Positions 45,191 through 52,571 of a stretch of DNA of 64,000 bases are shown one piece after another. Both the position numbers and the translations under genes were made by a program. The notes under the pieces are model-generated. The model was not told the DNA's origin and searched no databases. It was given only the letters and a program-made list of their open reading frames with translations. The stretch is from JAGXTF01 sp044224315 (GTDB lineage Bacteria; Bacteroidota; Bacteroidia; NS11-12g; UBA955): the NCBI GenBank assembly GCA_044224315.1, contig JBGAKR010000002.1, positions 667,796 to 731,795 of the forward strand, given 5' to 3'. The stretch's first letter is position 1. Each line of letters begins with the position of its first letter.

Positions 45191-47632
45191 CTATTGCTTA
45201 TTCACCGATTCGTATTCCTCTATCAATCTTTTTACACGGTCTTCTACAGTTTCGTTGGTCAGTTGCTCGCGCAGCCTGTCTACCATTATGGGAAAACTAA
45301 AGGGTGTGGGTTTTTGAGGCCGGGTAATAATCATTTCCTGGCTGCCCATTTTATGCAAGGCTGCCCGCAATCTGTGCTCTTCCAGTTGGTAATACAAAGC
45401 CTCTTCTTCAGCCTGTTTTAACAAAATATTTTCGGGCTCATAATCCCTGAAAACCTGGTAAAACAATCCGGCATTGGCTTGTAAATGTCTGCTTTTAATC
45501 GGCTTATCCGGCGTACCCTTAAATACCAATCCGCTAACACTGGCAATTTCACTAAAACGCCTGCGGGTTATTTCAGAATAATTGGTAGAATTAAATAAAT
45601 CGGCAATTAAATTCTGGGTCGAAAACATATCTTCCTCCAATCCTTCCTGCAACGGAATTTCAGTTGGACTCAATAATTCAAAACCATAATCGTTCATGCC
45701 TATACTAAAACTGGTGGGTTTTATTTGGCTCAACCGATAGGCCAAAAGCATGGCCAGGCCTTCGTTTACCATGCGTCCTTCAAACGGAAATACAAATAAA
45801 TGATGCCCCTCTTCGGTAATATGATATTCAATTAATAATTCATTTTCTGCCGGAATATGCGAACGTTCTTTTTGCAAATCAAACAAGGGTTTCAGGGCTA
45901 TTACCTCTTCGTCGGGCAATGTATTATATCCATTTATTTTGGTGCGTAAAATAGCGGCCAATTCCGAACTTAAACTCATGCGTCCACCCTGCCAGCTAGG
46001 CACTGCACCCTTCTTCTTTTCGGCCTTGCGCACCATGGCTACCATGCCTTCTACCTTTACCAATTCCAAAATTTTTCCGGCAAAAACAAAACAATCTCCG
46101 GGATTTAATCGGCTTATAAAATATTCTTCAATGGTTCCAATTCTGGGGCCATGCATAAATTTCACCAGCATACTTTGCGCACTTTGAATGGTGCCAATGC
46201 TCATACGGTGCTGCATGGCTGTGCGCCTGTTTAATACCTTGTAAATCCCCTCCTCAATTACCACCCTTTTATACTCATCATACGAGGCTAAACTTTTTCC
46301 GCCTTCTGTTAAAAAAAATAAAATATAATTCCACTCTTCATCGCTGATGGAATTAAAAGCATGTGTATTTTTAATTTCCTGGTAAATTTCTGCAGCTTTA
46401 AATCCATCACCCACAGCAAGGGTCATCAGGTACTGTACCAGCACGTCAAAACTGCGCACCACGGGTATTCGGCTTTCTACATGCTTCTGAGCAATGGCGG
46501 TTTTTAACGAGGCCGACTCTAACAGTTCCAAACTGTGCGTAGGTAAAAACCAAATGCGGCTCGTTTCTCCGGGTCTATGTCCGCTGCGCCCGGCCCGTTG
46601 GGCAAATCGCGCCACCCCTTTCGGACTCCCGATTTGAATAACCGTATCTACGGGTCTGAAATCTACCCCCAAATCCAGACTGCTTGTGCATACTACTGCT
46701 TTTAAAACACCGGCATGCAGCATTTGTTCCACCCACTGTCGCACATCGGTAGTTAGTGATCCATGGTGAATGGCCATGCGCCCCGCCAAACTGGGATTCG
46801 CAGCCAATAAATGCTGATACCAGATTTCGCTTTGGCTGCGGGTATTGGTAAAAATTAATGTGGTTTTTGATTGCTCAATAATGGGCAAAGTTTTTTGCAA
46901 AAGCCGCACACCCAAATGTCCACTCCAGGGTAATTCCTGTATTTCATCGGGCATAATGGTGCGTATTTCCATTTTCTTTTCTACATCACTCACCACTGTG
47001 CAAACTTTAAATTCTGTTGGAATTAAAATATCGCGTGCTTCCTGCAAATTGCCAATGGTAGCACTAATTCCCCATATCCGCAATTGCGGACAAAGGCTTC
47101 GCAACCTAGATAAGCCCAACTCCACTTGTACGCCCCGTTTGCTACCCAAAAGCTCGTGCCACTCATCAATTACTACACAGGATAAATTTTTAAAAAATTC
47201 AGCATTGCCTTTTTGGGCCAGCATTAAATGCAAACTTTCCGGGGTAGTAACCAGGCATTGGGGCCTTTCTTTTTTTTGCCTGGCGCGTTCTTTCGCATCT
47301 GTATCCCCGTTTCGCAATGCCACATACCATCCTGCCCCCATTTCGTCACTTGCTCCTTGTATCGCCGCCGTAATATCGCCACTCAGGGCTTTTAAAGGCG
47401 TAATCCACAACAAATGCAATCCTTTTTTTTGCGCATGATTGAGCAAGTGATCCACCATGGCAGGTATTGCCAGGGCATAGGTTTTTCCGCTACCGGTAGG
47501 GGCATTTAACAAACCGTGATAGCCACTAAAATACCGTTCGGCACACTCCTGCTGAAAACCATGCGCAGCCCAGCCCCGCTGCTGAAACCAGCCATCAAAA
47601 GCACTTTGCCATATTGCGCGTTTTTTTGCCAA
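45191..47632 (-). CDS. Lhr-like DEXH-box DNA helicase
   Basis: The 813-residue helicase has Walker A in NAPTGSGKT near residue 43, DEXH in VIDEWHELLG near 165, SAT in ISATIGN near 203, and HxxGRxxR in QRAGRSGHRPG. The C-terminal domains (about 430-800) fit the ligase-associated DNA damage response Lhr subfamily, which unwinds DNA in repair. Usually that gene sits with an ATP-dependent ligase, an exonuclease and a phosphoesterase; none is next to it here. The start is a TTG at 47632. It is on the minus strand directly upstream of the sensor kinase gene, but has its own promoter region. Confidence 0.85.
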   Translation of the reverse strand: MAKKRAIWQSAFDGWFQQRGWAAHGFQQECAERYFSGYHGLLNAPTGSGKTYALAIPAMVDHLLNHAQKKGLHLLWITPLKALSGDITAAIQGASDEMGAGWYVALRNGDTDAKERARQKKERPQCLVTTPESLHLMLAQKGNAEFFKNLSCVVIDEWHELLGSKRGVQVELGLSRLRSLCPQLRIWGISATIGNLQEARDILIPTEFKVCTVVSDVEKKMEIRTIMPDEIQELPWSGHLGVRLLQKTLPIIEQSKTTLIFTNTRSQSEIWYQHLLAANPSLAGRMAIHHGSLTTDVRQWVEQMLHAGVLKAVVCTSSLDLGVDFRPVDTVIQIGSPKGVARFAQRAGRSGHRPGETSRIWFLPTHSLELLESASLKTAIAQKHVESRIPVVRSFDVLVQYLMTLAVGDGFKAAEIYQEIKNTHAFNSISDEEWNYILFFLTEGGKSLASYDEYKRVVIEEGIYKVLNRRTAMQHRMSIGTIQSAQSMLVKFMHGPRIGTIEEYFISRLNPGDCFVFAGKILELVKVEGMVAMVRKAEKKKGAVPSWQGGRMSLSSELAAILRTKINGYNTLPDEEVIALKPLFDLQKERSHIPAENELLIEYHITEEGHHLFVFPFEGRMVNEGLAMLLAYRLSQIKPTSFSIGMNDYGFELLSPTEIPLQEGLEEDMFSTQNLIADLFNSTNYSEITRRRFSEIASVSGLVFKGTPDKPIKSRHLQANAGLFYQVFRDYEPENILLKQAEEEALYYQLEEHRLRAALHKMGSQEMIITRPQKPTPFSFPIMVDRLREQLTNETVEDRVKRLIEEYESVNKQ

Positions 47633-47660
47633 AACCCAGTGCGTAAATATAGGGAGAAGT

Positions 47661-47700
47661 GGAGAGGCTTGCTCTCCATCGCGAGTAAAAACCTCGCGAT
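47661..47700. other. Two tandem hairpins upstream of the helicase gene
   Basis: GGAGAG (47661-47666) pairs with CTCTCC (47672-47677), and ATCGCGAG (47678-47685) pairs with CTCGCGAT (47693-47700), both perfect. They abut with no gap. They lie 29 bp upstream of the helicase TTG, within a 211-bp gap, so could affect its mRNA leader. Confidence 0.6.
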
Positions 47701-47703
47701 TAG

Positions 47704-47727
47704 GAGTTAGGAGTTAGAAGTGATGAG
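47704..47727 (+). repeat. 24-bp inverted repeat, left copy
   Basis: A GAGTTAGG-type sequence (GAGTTAGGAGTTAG then AAGTGATGAG) recurs in reverse orientation at 49027-49050, with 23 of 24 positions equal. The copies flank two small genes. They consist of GTTAGGA-like units common in AT-rich spacers of this phylum. Confidence 0.6.
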
Positions 47728-47843
47728 TTTAGCAGCTTTTAATTTATCCCTTAACTTTCGAACCAAAGGATTGAAAATGAGTAGTAAGGCCATGGTGACC
47801 ACAATATATTTTTAAAACTTTTAGTTATCGATTTTCTAACAAT

Positions 47844-48401
47844 CTATTTTAACTTCCTCTTCCAGTATTCCACCAAATCCTCATAGCCTACATCCGGTTT
47901 TATTCCATGTTTCAGCAACTCATTTCGATAAACAAATAATGAATAAATCAAAAATGAAAATGTATTTGTTAAATTCCGGTTCAATGCCAATTCTTTCAAG
48001 TCATCTAAAAATAAACTAGCTTCTTCGGCCGTTACTTCTTTGTATGATTTAAATTTCTCCGTATCATTCAATTTACTTTCACTGAATAGGATTAATTCCA
48101 GTTGAAAAGAATCATCAAGGTTCAATATCAAATTTAACACAGAATCTTTTTGGTATTTATAACTTGAATTCGCCGCAATTTGCAACCAAAAATAATCCTG
48201 GTCCACAATGGGATCTCTATGCTCACTAAAAGGCAATTCACGGGCTATTTCAATATTTTTAACCCTTCCTGAGTCTGCCAAATTTGCAGAATAAAGTCGG
48301 TCAGCTAGAAAAAAATAGTATTTCTCATTGTGCTGGGCAAATGCACTGTAGTTTGCAAAAACGCAACATACAAATACCAATATGCGCAAAATTTTTATCA
48401 C
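47844..48401 (-). CDS. Secreted protein of unknown function
   Basis: The 185-residue protein has a signal peptide (1-22, ending AFAQ). The mature part is helical, acidic and rich in Leu/Asn/Lys, with no Cys after the signal and no sorting tail. It resembles no family that I recognise. It may stay in the periplasm. It is divergent from the membrane protein gene at 48474, 72 bp away. Both lie between inverted repeats at 47704 and 49050, and are AT-rich. Confidence 0.65.
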   Translation of the reverse strand: MIKILRILVFVCCVFANYSAFAQHNEKYYFFLADRLYSANLADSGRVKNIEIARELPFSEHRDPIVDQDYFWLQIAANSSYKYQKDSVLNLILNLDDSFQLELILFSESKLNDTEKFKSYKEVTAEEASLFLDDLKELALNRNLTNTFSFLIYSLFVYRNELLKHGIKPDVGYEDLVEYWKRKLK

Positions 48402-48450
48402 TGAATTTCAAAAATACACAAAATACATTATAAACAACCGATTCAATTTG

Positions 48451-48458
48451 TATATTTG
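48451..48458 (+). promoter_or_regulatory. Bacteroidota-type -7 box of the membrane protein gene
   Basis: TATATTTG is a full match to TAnnTTTG and lies 15 bp before the TTG at 48474, favouring that start over the TTG at 48456. Confidence 0.5.
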
Positions 48459-48473
48459 CTATATCCATTCAAT

Positions 48474-48890
48474 TTGATTAAAGCAAAATCACTATTTTTA
48501 ACCCTATTCACCGCCGTTTTTATGGCTGCAATATCAATGGGTATTCTGTTGAATGGAATTATCCCTTTGATTTATACGATAAGTTTATGTATAATTTCTT
48601 TGGCCGAATTGAAACACAAACCATCAGACTTCACCCATTGGGTTGCTGCTATTTTTTTCTTACTTATTTTATTAGCCTGCATGCAAAATTGGCCGCTTTT
48701 ACCCCTATTTTTTATCATTTTTTCGATTCTGTTAATCGCTGATTTTGTTATTGATATATTTAAAAAAAGACTCACACGTATTTCAATATTTTTCACAATC
48801 CATATTCTATTCATCATTGCCCTCAATATTCCCTGCACCTTTGAACGAACCCGGGGCACTTTCGGTTATTTTAACCTTTGGTTATATTAA
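48474..48890 (+). CDS. Small hydrophobic membrane protein of unknown function
   Basis: The frame encodes about 138 residues with four membrane helices and the Trp-containing loop HKPSDFTHWVAAI. A TTG at 48474 is chosen because a -7 box TATATTTG lies at 48451-48458, overlapping the earlier TTG at 48456. The gene has no ATG near its start. The function is unknown. It is divergent from the secreted-protein gene at 47844-48401. Confidence 0.55.
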   Translation: MIKAKSLFLTLFTAVFMAAISMGILLNGIIPLIYTISLCIISLAELKHKPSDFTHWVAAIFFLLILLACMQNWPLLPLFFIIFSILLIADFVIDIFKKRLTRISIFFTIHILFIIALNIPCTFERTRGTFGYFNLWLY

Positions 48891-48966
48891 TTCTGCATAG
48901 TGAATTACAAAATGCGAATTTTAGAGCAAAATATAAGGCATACTCCTGGCTACTAAACTGGCGGTC

Positions 48967-48991
48967 CTTCCGCCCTTATAATGTGGCGGAG
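48967..48991. repeat. Intergenic hairpin repeat, copy at 49.0 kb
   Basis: TTCCGCCC...TGTGGCGGAGG resembles the copy at 29460-29484: both have an outer CCGCC/GGCGG stem and TGTGGCGGAG end. It lies in the non-coding gap between 48890 and 49064. Confidence 0.55.
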
Positions 48992-49026
48992 GCTGTTAAT
49001 ATTATGAACTGCAAACTGTATACTAA

Positions 49027-49050
49027 CTCTTCACTTCTAACTCCTAACTC
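49027..49050 (-). repeat. 24-bp inverted repeat, right copy
   Basis: This is the reverse-orientation copy of the 24-bp element at 47704-47727 with a single mismatch. It directly precedes TAACTTTG (49052-49059), a -7 box for the next gene. Confidence 0.6.
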
Positions 49051-49051
49051 T

Positions 49052-49059
49052 TAACTTTG
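49052..49059 (+). promoter_or_regulatory. Bacteroidota-type -7 box of the 49064-49555 gene
   Basis: TAACTTTG matches TAnnTTTG fully and ends four bases before the ATG, so a leaderless transcript is likely. No clear -33 TTTG was seen. Confidence 0.45.
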
Positions 49060-49063
49060 CCAA

Positions 49064-49555
49064 ATGCATGTCAAAAAAGACGACATATACCGCGTTTATC
49101 GATTGAATACCGATACAATTCCCTACTCCCTGTTTATCTGGGATATGATAGACTTTGAGGCCCGAAAAATGCTGCGTAATGTAGAACGAATTTTTTCGAA
49201 TCCACCCATTTTAAAAAGTGCCATTACATGCCGCGTGGAAAACGAGGATGAAATTATTTGCGAATTTGAAACCTTACATGAAATAAATACATTCCCGGAA
49301 GAACTTACTTTTTACCGCCTTTACCTGGATTTAGAAGGAGTAGAACTGCGCATTGAAAATGAGGATAAACTTACACTGATATTTCAGGATCTTGCAAATC
49401 TTCCATTGATTGAAGCCTTTGTGACTGAACAATTGGGTATCCCCGATGTTGAACAATATTTATACTGTTTAGATAAACCCAATATATATTTCTGCTATAA
49501 TTACGATGGCCGTTTTATGGAATACAGGCAAAATATCAGTGATCTTGGTGATTGA
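49064..49555 (+). CDS. Hypothetical cytoplasmic protein, acidic
   Basis: The 163-residue protein has no signal peptide or membrane helix and is rich in Glu, Asp, Leu and Tyr. The sequence DEIICEFETLHEINTF and the closing YCLDKPNIYFCYNYDGRF are the most distinctive parts. I recognise no family. It precedes the peroxidase island by 45 bp but has its own promoter box, and its product, being cytoplasmic, does not fit the island's secreted proteins. It may be an immunity- or SMI1-like fold by composition; this is a guess only. Confidence 0.65.
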   Translation: MHVKKDDIYRVYRLNTDTIPYSLFIWDMIDFEARKMLRNVERIFSNPPILKSAITCRVENEDEIICEFETLHEINTFPEELTFYRLYLDLEGVELRIENEDKLTLIFQDLANLPLIEAFVTEQLGIPDVEQYLYCLDKPNIYFCYNYDGRFMEYRQNISDLGD

Positions 49556-49569
49556 TAAAAAACAGCGCA

Positions 49570-49594
49570 GGAATTTTCTACATTTGTCGTCTAA
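49570..49594 (+). promoter_or_regulatory. Candidate ECF sigma promoter upstream of the first peroxidase gene
   Basis: GGAATTTT at 49570-49577 is followed 18 bp later (start to start) by CGTCTAA at 49588-49594, within TGTCGTCTAA. The ATG is six bases on. The same octamer TCGTCTAA precedes three more island genes. The spacing is shorter than the 21-22 bp usual for ECF promoters. Confidence 0.45.
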
Positions 49595-49600
49595 TCGGGT

Positions 49601-50794
49601 ATGATGAAGTCAATAAAGCATTTACAATTACTAATGCTGGGAGTTGCAGCTATCGTTTTAGTTATACAGGCTTGCCGCAAAAAAACGAACACCACCCAAA
49701 ACTGGCCCGCTGTTAAAGCTGCTTTCGGCAATACAATTGATTTAAATAATCTTGAAAATTATGCCTCACAAACCAGGCCAGCCTATATTACCAAAGACAA
49801 CAGCGGTGCCAATCCGATAACCAATGCCGGTGCTACCCTGGGAAGGGTACTTTTTTACGATGTAAAACTTTCTGTAAATAATGACATTGCTTGCGGCAGC
49901 TGCCATCAACAAGCCTTTGCCTTTGGCGATAATAAAGCGCAAAGCACCGGTACAAATGGCAAAACTGCCAGGCATACCATGCGTATTATAAACCCCAGAT
50001 TCGGGCAGGAAATGAAATTTTTCTGGGATGAGAGATCTGCTTCCCTCGAACAACAAAGTACACAACCCATACAAAACCACAATGAAATGGGCTATAGCGG
50101 CACCGGTGGTGATCCCGGAATTAACGAACTGCTTGCCAAACTTCAGGCAGTAGATTACTATAAAGAACTTTTCCGTTTTGTATATGGAGATGAAAAAGTT
50201 ACCGAAACCCGCATACAAAATGCATTATCCCAATTCATGCGAAGCATACAAAGTTTTGATTCTAAATTCGATGCCGGATTCGCACAGGTAAATAACCTCA
50301 ATGATGATTTTCCGAATTATTCAAATATAGAAAACCAGGGCAAGCGCCTGTTTTTAGCCCCGCCTCCAGGGGCTCCGGGTGCCCCCCCAATTACCGGTGC
50401 AGGTTGCCAGGCTTGCCACCGTGCACCCGAATTTGATATTGATCCCAACTCTCTCAATAATGGAATTACGGGTGTAATTGGTAGCCCTGGAACTTTCGAT
50501 TTTACCATTACCCGCGCCCCCAGTTTGCGTGATGTAGTTAATGCCAGCGGCACTCCCAACGGTCCATTTATGCACGATGCTGTATTAAATGATTTGGCCG
50601 GTGTAATAAATCATTACAACCAAATACTTACCAATGCCGCTAATACAAACCTCGACCCAAGATTAAACCCTGCAGGCTCACCCCAAAAATTGAATCTTAC
50701 TTCCCAGCAAAAAGATGCTCTTATAGCATTTCTAGGCACACTTACGGGTAAGGATGTGTATACAAACAAAAAATGGAGCAGTCCCTTTCCTTAA
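49601..50794 (+). CDS. Di-heme cytochrome c peroxidase/MauG family lipoprotein
   Basis: The 397-residue protein has a signal peptide with a lipobox (VIQAC) and two c-type heme motifs: C98-GS-CH102 and C269-QA-CH273. The domains fit CcpA/MauG di-heme enzymes, which reduce H2O2 or oxidise protein residues with a high-valent heme. The Pro/Gly-rich PPPGAPGAPPITGAG loop lies just ahead of the second heme. It begins the island. The MbnP-like gene and a second di-heme protein follow, an order that recalls MbnH-MbnP pairs where the enzyme oxidises a Trp of its partner. A role as MbnH here is inference. Confidence 0.9.
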   Translation: MMKSIKHLQLLMLGVAAIVLVIQACRKKTNTTQNWPAVKAAFGNTIDLNNLENYASQTRPAYITKDNSGANPITNAGATLGRVLFYDVKLSVNNDIACGSCHQQAFAFGDNKAQSTGTNGKTARHTMRIINPRFGQEMKFFWDERSASLEQQSTQPIQNHNEMGYSGTGGDPGINELLAKLQAVDYYKELFRFVYGDEKVTETRIQNALSQFMRSIQSFDSKFDAGFAQVNNLNDDFPNYSNIENQGKRLFLAPPPGAPGAPPITGAGCQACHRAPEFDIDPNSLNNGITGVIGSPGTFDFTITRAPSLRDVVNASGTPNGPFMHDAVLNDLAGVINHYNQILTNAANTNLDPRLNPAGSPQKLNLTSQQKDALIAFLGTLTGKDVYTNKKWSSPFP

Positions 50795-50809
50795 TTCACT
50801 GAAAAATAA

Positions 50810-51511
50810 ATGGGGTTCTATTTTCATAAAATAGTATTTTTTTGTGCACTTCTAACATGGCAGAACCTTAAAGCCCAAAGCGTAGAAATAATTAAAAAAG
50901 AAATTCAGATAGTTTTCTCCGCGCAAATCTACAACCGCCCATTGGTACTTTCCGATTCTGTATTCTATACGCCAGACAGTCTTTGTATAAACCAATTTAA
51001 ATTCTATATCTCAGGTTTTAAATTGCTGAAAAATAATAAAGAAGTATACAGCAATTCGGATGGTTATTATTTAATTAATTTCGAAAATTTAAAACCCGAA
51101 ATCCGTTTTGCAATTGCGGAAAATATTGAATTTGATGCTGTACAATTCAACCTGGGTATAGACAGTCTTACCAATACCAGCGGCGCATTGAGCGGCAGCC
51201 TGGATCCCACATTGGGCATGTATTGGACCTGGCAAAATGGCTATATAAACTCCAAAATAGAAGGTAAAAGTTTACGTTGCAATACCCGCAATCATGCATT
51301 CACCTATCATTTGGGCGGATACCAGTATCCATATTGCAATATGCAACAAATTGAATTACCCTGCAGAAATAATTCACCCATTCTAATTGGATTAAATTTG
51401 GATGCTTTTTTCAGCCATATTGATTTAGAAAACCAAAATACAATTATGTCTCCCGGCCAATCTGCGGTTGATTTTGCAAGATTATTGGCCAATACTTTTT
51501 ATATTAAATAA
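50810..51511 (+). CDS. MbnP-family periplasmic copper-type protein
   Basis: The 233-residue protein has a signal peptide (about 1-22, ending KAQ) and matches the MbnP family: NQFKFYISGFKLL near residue 63, VQFNLGIDSLTNTSGALSG near 110, and GMYWTWQNGYINSKIEG around Trp139 and Trp141. In methanotrophs MbnP binds copper after the di-heme partner MbnH oxidises one of its Trp residues to kynurenine. Which Trp would be changed here I cannot tell. The gene lies 15 bp after one di-heme peroxidase gene and ends next to the start of another with no gap. The gene trio is probably one transcript. Confidence 0.85.
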   Translation: MGFYFHKIVFFCALLTWQNLKAQSVEIIKKEIQIVFSAQIYNRPLVLSDSVFYTPDSLCINQFKFYISGFKLLKNNKEVYSNSDGYYLINFENLKPEIRFAIAENIEFDAVQFNLGIDSLTNTSGALSGSLDPTLGMYWTWQNGYINSKIEGKSLRCNTRNHAFTYHLGGYQYPYCNMQQIELPCRNNSPILIGLNLDAFFSHIDLENQNTIMSPGQSAVDFARLLANTFYIK

Positions 51512-52540
51512 ATGATATTCCGCAGCTTATTATTTGTTTTAGGTCTGACCATAGTTGGATTTACATTTGAAAATAATTTATTAAAAATTCCCAAAAACTG
51601 GCCAAAACCTGTATATAATTTTAAAAACAACCCTCCCTCTCAGGAAAAAATATTGCTTGGCCGCGCCTTATTTTACGACCCCATTTTATCTGCCAATAAT
51701 ACCATCAGTTGCGCCACCTGCCACTCGCAATACACAGCTTTTGCCCATGTAGACCACGATTTAAGCCATGGTATCCACGACCGCATTGGCACGCGAAATG
51801 CACCTGCGCTGATGAACCTGGCCTGGCAAAAAACATTTATGTGGGATGGTGCCATTAACCACCTCGACATGCAATCCCTGGCTCCCATTTCAAACCCACT
51901 GGAAATGGACGAAACCCTTGCCAATGTGGTATTAAAATTACAAAACAAAAAACTATACAGGCAATTATTTTTTGCCGCATTTAATGATACTATAATCACG
52001 GGTCAAAATGTGCTTAAAGCTTTGTCATCCTTTATGGTTACTTTGGTAAGCAGTAATTCAAGATATGATAGCATGGTGCGAAATGAAATTACTTTTACTG
52101 AGCAGGAAAACAAAGGTTATGCATTGTTTAAAACCCATTGCAATAACTGCCATACCGAACCACTTTTTACCAATCAGAATTTTGAAAACAATGGATTAAA
52201 ACCCGATCCGGTTTTGAATGATATCGGCAGGGTAAAAATATCTTTAAACAAATCCGATTCGTTTAAATTTAAAGTCCCTACCCTGCGCAATATCGATTTT
52301 TCGTATCCATACATGCACGACGGCCGTTTTAAAAAAATATCGGATGTACTAAAACACTATAGCAATGGCATAGTGCAAAGCCCTACTTTATCACCCCTAC
52401 TCAGCAAACCCATACCCCTAAGTGCCAATGACCGTGCAGATCTTACGGTATTTTTACTTACCCTTACCGATCGGAATTTTTTATTTGATACAGCATACAG
52501 CTTTCCAAAAAATGTTTTTTTAAGTCCCGCGAAGGAATAA
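51512..52540 (+). CDS. Second di-heme cytochrome c peroxidase/MauG family protein (MbnH-like candidate)
   Basis: The 342-residue protein has a signal sequence and two heme motifs, C67-AT-CH71 and C210-NN-CH214. It is shorter than the first peroxidase of the island and lies directly after the MbnP-like gene, so it is the better candidate for the enzyme that modifies that protein. The stretch LPTLRNIDFSYPYMHDGRF-like (here VPTLRNIDFSYPYMHDGR) near residue 254 is a family hallmark. It is probably exported to the periplasm as a soluble protein. Its substrate, H2O2 or a protein Trp, cannot be settled from the sequence. Confidence 0.9.
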   Translation: MIFRSLLFVLGLTIVGFTFENNLLKIPKNWPKPVYNFKNNPPSQEKILLGRALFYDPILSANNTISCATCHSQYTAFAHVDHDLSHGIHDRIGTRNAPALMNLAWQKTFMWDGAINHLDMQSLAPISNPLEMDETLANVVLKLQNKKLYRQLFFAAFNDTIITGQNVLKALSSFMVTLVSSNSRYDSMVRNEITFTEQENKGYALFKTHCNNCHTEPLFTNQNFENNGLKPDPVLNDIGRVKISLNKSDSFKFKVPTLRNIDFSYPYMHDGRFKKISDVLKHYSNGIVQSPTLSPLLSKPIPLSANDRADLTVFLLTLTDRNFLFDTAYSFPKNVFLSPAKE

Positions 52541-52558
52541 AATCAAAATGTCGTCTAA
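52534..52558 (+). promoter_or_regulatory. Candidate ECF sigma promoter upstream of the sulfatase gene
   Basis: GGAATAA at 52534-52540 is followed 18 bp later (start to start) by CGTCTAA at 52552-52558, the same spacing as in front of the first peroxidase gene. It overlaps the upstream ATG at 52548, which favours the ATG at 52572 as the true start. Confidence 0.4.
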
Positions 52559-52571
52559 CTTTCCAACACCT

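Noticed and set aside
46845..47438. Plus-strand frame of 197 codons opposite the Lhr-like helicase
   Set aside because: All helicase motifs are on the other strand, and this frame has no recognisable domain.
48999..49020. GAACTGCAAACTGTA close to the ends of the LytTR elements
   Set aside because: The TTCAT core is absent and the repeat distance is 8 bp.
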